This document shows positions 15,164-17,448 of a stretch of 17,448 bases of DNA, in pieces. Position 1 is the stretch's first letter; every line of letters begins with the position of its first letter. The notes beneath the pieces are model-generated. The model had not been told where the DNA came from, did not search any database, and worked only from the letters and a program-made list of their open reading frames with translations. The DNA is taken from assembly GCF_035515035.1 (NCBI RefSeq), contig NZ_DATJCA010000013.1:1-17448 (forward strand), read 5' to 3'. Origin of the DNA: Gelidibacter sp035515035 (GTDB lineage: Bacteria > Bacteroidota > Bacteroidia > Flavobacteriales > Flavobacteriaceae). The position numbers were made by a program, and so were the translations under genes.

Positions 15164-15489
15164 TTCGAAGGTCTAGATTCAAAATTTAAGGTTCGAAATC
15201 TGCAGTAGACATCATGTTTGCGAAACCTGAGGTTCGTATGGAAAATAATTTCAGTTTTCAGTCGTGGTCGCCGAATTCAGTTGTAGTTGCGGAGCAATAA
15301 ACATGTTCAAGTAGTTTTGCGAACATGTGCGGCATCTGCGGGAAAATAATTATAATCTACGGTCGCATTTACAGTTTTCAATTGCAGTTTCAGTAATACG
15401 GGGCGGAGACTACAACTTCAACTTCAATTTCATTTTCCACCTTTTCGCAAATAATGCGGCGTGCCGGCAATTTTAACCTTTTTAAGGCT
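15164..15489. repeat. Non-coding region of degenerate composite repeats (two direct copies, one inverted)
   Basis: A 326-base gap with no convincing gene. It holds a composite unit: TTTGCGAA, then GGAAAAT(AATT), then a tract rich in CAGTTT/CAGTTG-like hexamers, then GCGGAG. Copy 1 has TTTGCGAA at 15217, GGAAAATAATT at 15240 and GCGGAG at 15289. Copy 2 has them at 15316, 15340-15341 and 15403. An inverted third copy on the minus strand has TTTGCGAA (15444-15451), GGAAAAT (15432-15438) and the GAAGTTGAAGTTG tract (about 15412-15427). Copies 1 and 2 are offset by 99-114 bases, so they have drifted. No transposase or target-site duplication is seen. Confidence 0.6.
15301..15328. repeat. Inverted repeat with self-palindromic arms inside the repeat region
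   Basis: ACATGTTC (15301-15308) and GAACATGT (15321-15328) are perfect 8-base arms with a 12-base loop; each arm contains the palindrome ACATGT. It lies at the boundary of repeat copies 1 and 2. There is no T-tract, so a terminator role is unlikely. Confidence 0.5.
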
Positions 15490-15690
15490 CTACTCTTGAG
15501 GAAGTTGACTTTTGAGCGCTTTCAATTCCCTGTTTAAATGATTGATAGAATCTTTTAGTACTTGTTCTTTTGCGATCATTTTTGTCATTTTCTCTTGATA
15601 CGTTTCAAATATATTCTTAGAATTCACATATTGAAATACTATCAACAACAATGCAAAAACGAACATATACATAAAGATTTTACCTTTCAT
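15490..15690 (-). CDS. Small membrane-anchored coiled-coil protein
   Basis: A 66-residue protein with an N-terminal membrane helix (about residues 4-22) and a charged, probably coiled-coil tail (about 30-62, with heptad-like Leu/Met/Ile spacing in MIAKEQVLKDSINHLNRELKALKSQ). The topology suggests a single-pass protein. The gene lies 5 bases downstream of the MBL-fold hydrolase gene on the same strand, so it is most likely co-transcribed. Family and function are not recognised. The shape is reminiscent of small cell-division or scaffold-type peptides, but nothing in the sequence proves this. Confidence 0.75.
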   Translation of the reverse strand: MKGKIFMYMFVFALLLIVFQYVNSKNIFETYQEKMTKMIAKEQVLKDSINHLNRELKALKSQLPQE

Positions 15691-15695
15691 AAGTT

Positions 15696-16457
15696 TTATA
15701 GGTTAATTTGTAAGTTATCATAAGCCAGGAAAACGTTTTTAGGAAGTTTTTTTTCAACGTCGTCGTGAAATCCAAGCATGTGACTAATATGGGTCAAATA
15801 CGCACGTTCTGGCTGTACTTTATTTATAACTTCTAGAGCTTCACTCAAATTAAAATGAGAGATATGTTCTTCCTCTCTTAAAGCATTCACCACAAGAACC
15901 TTGACGCCCTTTAATTTCTCAAGTTCTTCGTCTGCAATAGTTTTCATATCGGTCAAATAGGCGAAGTCATTAAATCTGAAGCCAAAAACCTGGAGTTTGT
16001 AATGCATCCCGTTGATAGGGACGACATTTAAATCGCCTAATCGGAAGGGTTCATTTTTAATTCTGATAGGCATCACTCCTGGCGCCCCAGCATACTTGTT
16101 CTGGGTTTCAAAAATATAAGCAAACCGCTCCTTGAGTGCTTTTAAAACCCTTTTATGAGCATAGATGGGAATATCACCCTGCTTGAAATAAAATGGTCTA
16201 ATGTCATCTAAACCAGCTGTATGATCAGCATGTTCATGGGTAAATACAACACCATCTAACTTGGTACATTTAGCATTGAGCATCTGTTGCCTAAAATCGG
16301 GGCCACAATCGATAACATAGGTATATGTGTTCCATTCAATCAACACAGAAACCCGCAGACGTTTGTCTTTTGGATTATCGCTTAAACATACAGGATGAGT
16401 GCTCCCAATAACCGGAATTCCTTGGGATGTACCTGTTCCTAAAAATATAACTCTCAA
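15696..16457 (-). CDS. MBL-fold metallo-hydrolase, PhnP-like
   Basis: A 253-residue cytoplasmic hydrolase with the metallo-beta-lactamase fold, close to the PhnP (cyclic phosphodiesterase) group in its start FLGTGTSQGIPVIG and HPVC. The metal motif HxHxDH is intact as H74-E-H76-A-D78-H79, with further ligands H152 (GMHYK), D170 (LTD) and H223 (LTHISH). The substrate is probably a phosphodiester, but a specific one cannot be named. The start is TTG at 16457: the conserved MRVIFLGTG strand begins there, and the next in-frame ATG is at residue 59. It leads a minus-strand pair with the small coiled-coil protein and diverges from the gene at 16548. Confidence 0.94.
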   Translation of the reverse strand: MRVIFLGTGTSQGIPVIGSTHPVCLSDNPKDKRLRVSVLIEWNTYTYVIDCGPDFRQQMLNAKCTKLDGVVFTHEHADHTAGLDDIRPFYFKQGDIPIYAHKRVLKALKERFAYIFETQNKYAGAPGVMPIRIKNEPFRLGDLNVVPINGMHYKLQVFGFRFNDFAYLTDMKTIADEELEKLKGVKVLVVNALREEEHISHFNLSEALEVINKVQPERAYLTHISHMLGFHDDVEKKLPKNVFLAYDNLQINL

Positions 16458-16474
16458 TGGTGCTTTGTTTACAA

Positions 16475-16482
16475 CAAAAGTA
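16475..16482 (-). promoter_or_regulatory. -7 promoter element for the MBL-fold hydrolase
   Basis: On the minus strand the bases read TACTTTTG, a perfect TAnnTTTG match 17 bases before the TTG start. The nearest TTG upstream is 24 bases away, slightly long for a -33 element. The divergent promoter for 16548 lies just beyond, so the two share about 90 bases. Confidence 0.5.
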
Positions 16483-16493
16483 AGTTTATTATT

Positions 16494-16522
16494 TTGTTTA
16501 AGATAGCAATTTGATACCTTTG
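16494..16522 (+). promoter_or_regulatory. Promoter for the right-edge gene
   Basis: TTG (16494-16496, in TTTTG) and the perfect -7 box TACCTTTG (16515-16522) are 18 bases apart. The ATG follows 25 bases later, at 16548. This is the most complete -33/-7 pair in the window. Confidence 0.6.
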
Positions 16523-16547
16523 TAGCTTACAAAACTCAATCTACAAT

Positions 16548-17448
16548 ATGGAGATAACCTTAAAGGGCGATAAAGAATTTGAAGAGATTCCATCGCTTAA
16601 AAACAAAGCGCTTCGTATCAATCTTAATGAAAATATTTACGGAACCTTTGCTGAAATTGGTGCAGGTCAAGAAACTGTGCGTCAGTTTTTTAGAGCTGGC
16701 GGTGGATCTGGCACCATTGCTAAGGCTATGTCAGCTTATGACAAAGACTTTAGTGATGCCATTTATGGTGTTGAAGAAGATGGGCGCTATGTCACAGAAG
16801 AGCGGTTGAGAAAAATGTTAAATCATGAAATCAAATTAATTGAAGAACGCCTTTCAAGAGACAAGCATCCTAATAAAATGTTCTTTTCTTTTGCCAATAC
16901 GGTGGCGACGATTGATTTTGCTAAAAAATATAAGGGCCATGGCTGGGTAGGTATCAAATATCAAATTGAACCACACCCTACGGCTTATAATGAGATTATT
17001 TTGCATTTTCGTTTTAGAGAAAATGATGCACGGCTCCAACAGGAAACCTTAGGTATTTTAGGTACCAATCTCATATATGGTGCGTATTATAAATACAATG
17101 AACCTAAAAAAATCTTACGTTATTTATACGATCATTTAGATAAAGATCAAATTGAAATTGACACTATCAACTTCTCGGGTCCCGTATTTAAAGATGTGGA
17201 TAACCGATTGATGAGCTTGCAACTTGTTAAAAACAATATGACTGACGCGGTCATGTTCGCCCCTGATGGCAATAACGTACTGCCTGCTAGAATTTTATAT
17301 AAAAAGAATATTTTGGCCTTGCGCGGAAGTTTTAGACCCGTAACCAAAGTAAACATAGACATGTTTGAGAAATCTTATGACATGTTTATCAAGGAAAATA
17401 AAGTTGACATCAACAATACTCAAGTTGTTTTTGAGATTACACTTTCAA
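16548..17448 (+). CDS. Conserved protein of unknown function, 3' end beyond the window
   Basis: An open frame from ATG at 16548 to the window end: 300 complete codons and no stop, so the gene is cut by the edge. It begins MEITLKGDKEFEEIPSLKNK and contains GTFAEIGAGQETVRQFFRAG (32-51), GGGSGTIAKAMSAYDKDFSD (51-70), KLIEERLSRDKHP (96-108) and FSFANTVATIDF (113-124). There is no signal peptide, TonB plug or barrel pattern, so it is cytoplasmic. I recognise it as a Bacteroidota family about 480 residues long, whose members, as I recall, are often mislabelled as TonB-dependent receptors. No enzyme motif is clear. It is divergent from the MBL-fold gene and has its own promoter. The function is unknown. 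Confidence 0.85.
   Translation, partial: MEITLKGDKEFEEIPSLKNKALRINLNENIYGTFAEIGAGQETVRQFFRAGGGSGTIAKAMSAYDKDFSDAIYGVEEDGRYVTEERLRKMLNHEIKLIEERLSRDKHPNKMFFSFANTVATIDFAKKYKGHGWVGIKYQIEPHPTAYNEIILHFRFRENDARLQQETLGILGTNLIYGAYYKYNEPKKILRYLYDHLDKDQIEIDTINFSGPVFKDVDNRLMSLQLVKNNMTDAVMFAPDGNNVLPARILYKKNILALRGSFRPVTKVNIDMFEKSYDMFIKENKVDINNTQVVFEITLS

Noticed and set aside
15214..15300. 28-codon open frame starting MFAKPEVRMENN
   Set aside because: It lies wholly in the degenerate repeat copy, has no promoter or family similarity, and is explained by the repeat.
15325..15396. Short frame starting MCGICGK, resembling the N-terminus of asparagine synthetase / glutamine amidotransferases
   Set aside because: It stops after 24 codons within the repeat region, nothing downstream continues the family, and the composition is that of the repeat tract.
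16579..16809. 76-codon plus-strand frame
   Set aside because: It is out of frame inside the edge gene starting at 16548, whose longer frame has conserved, protein-like sequence to the window end.

Overview
The window looks like a core chromosomal segment from a marine-type member of the Flavobacteriaceae (phylum Bacteroidota). The DNA is AT-rich. Genes rarely carry Shine-Dalgarno sequences, and several are preceded by the Bacteroidota -7 promoter element TAnnTTTG. The gene content points the same way: a TonB receptor with a carboxypeptidase-regulatory-like N-terminal domain, DUF6146/DUF6787-like proteins, a BatA-type membrane protein, a TIGR02757 protein, and a dihydroorotase-like protein of the flavobacterial type. 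I see no tRNA, rRNA, CRISPR array, transposase or phage gene. The assignment rests on reading the sequence, not on a database search.

Layout. (1) 59-3624, plus strand: a probable operon of a small lipoprotein, a membrane protein, a His/Cys-rich membrane-anchored protein and a TonB-dependent receptor with a His/Asp-rich loop. This is a plausible metal (zinc-like) uptake unit, closed by a strong bidirectional terminator. (2) 3665-4587, minus strand: folE (GTP cyclohydrolase I) followed by a small membrane protein. (3) 4801-5460, plus strand: a LolD-type ABC ATPase. (4) 5466-5772, minus strand: two overlapping small genes of 58 and 46 aa, read directly from the sequence. (5) 5972-9669, plus strand: a TIGR02757/DUF2400 protein (TTG start), a cytoplasmic GAF-histidine kinase and a secreted S10 serine carboxypeptidase with its own terminator. 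(6) 9885-10892: a family 2 glycosyltransferase with a C-terminal Rossmann-like domain and a near-leaderless promoter. (7) 10998-15163: a tight operon of a BatA-like protein, a dihydroorotase homologue that has lost its metal ligands, a three-helix membrane protein and an alpha/beta hydrolase. (8) 15164-15489: a non-coding stretch of degenerate repeats. (9) 15490-16457, minus strand: a PhnP-like metallo-beta-lactamase-fold hydrolase (TTG start) and a small membrane/coiled-coil protein. (10) 16548 to the window end: the 5' part of a conserved cytoplasmic protein of unknown function, divergent from (9).

Most of the window is housekeeping. The points most worth following are the pseudo-dihydroorotase in the BatA operon, the His-rich metal-uptake cluster with a 19-bp palindrome before the receptor, the overlapping pair of small genes at 5466-5772, the composite repeat at 15164-15489 with two direct copies and one inverted copy, and the unassigned protein at the right edge.
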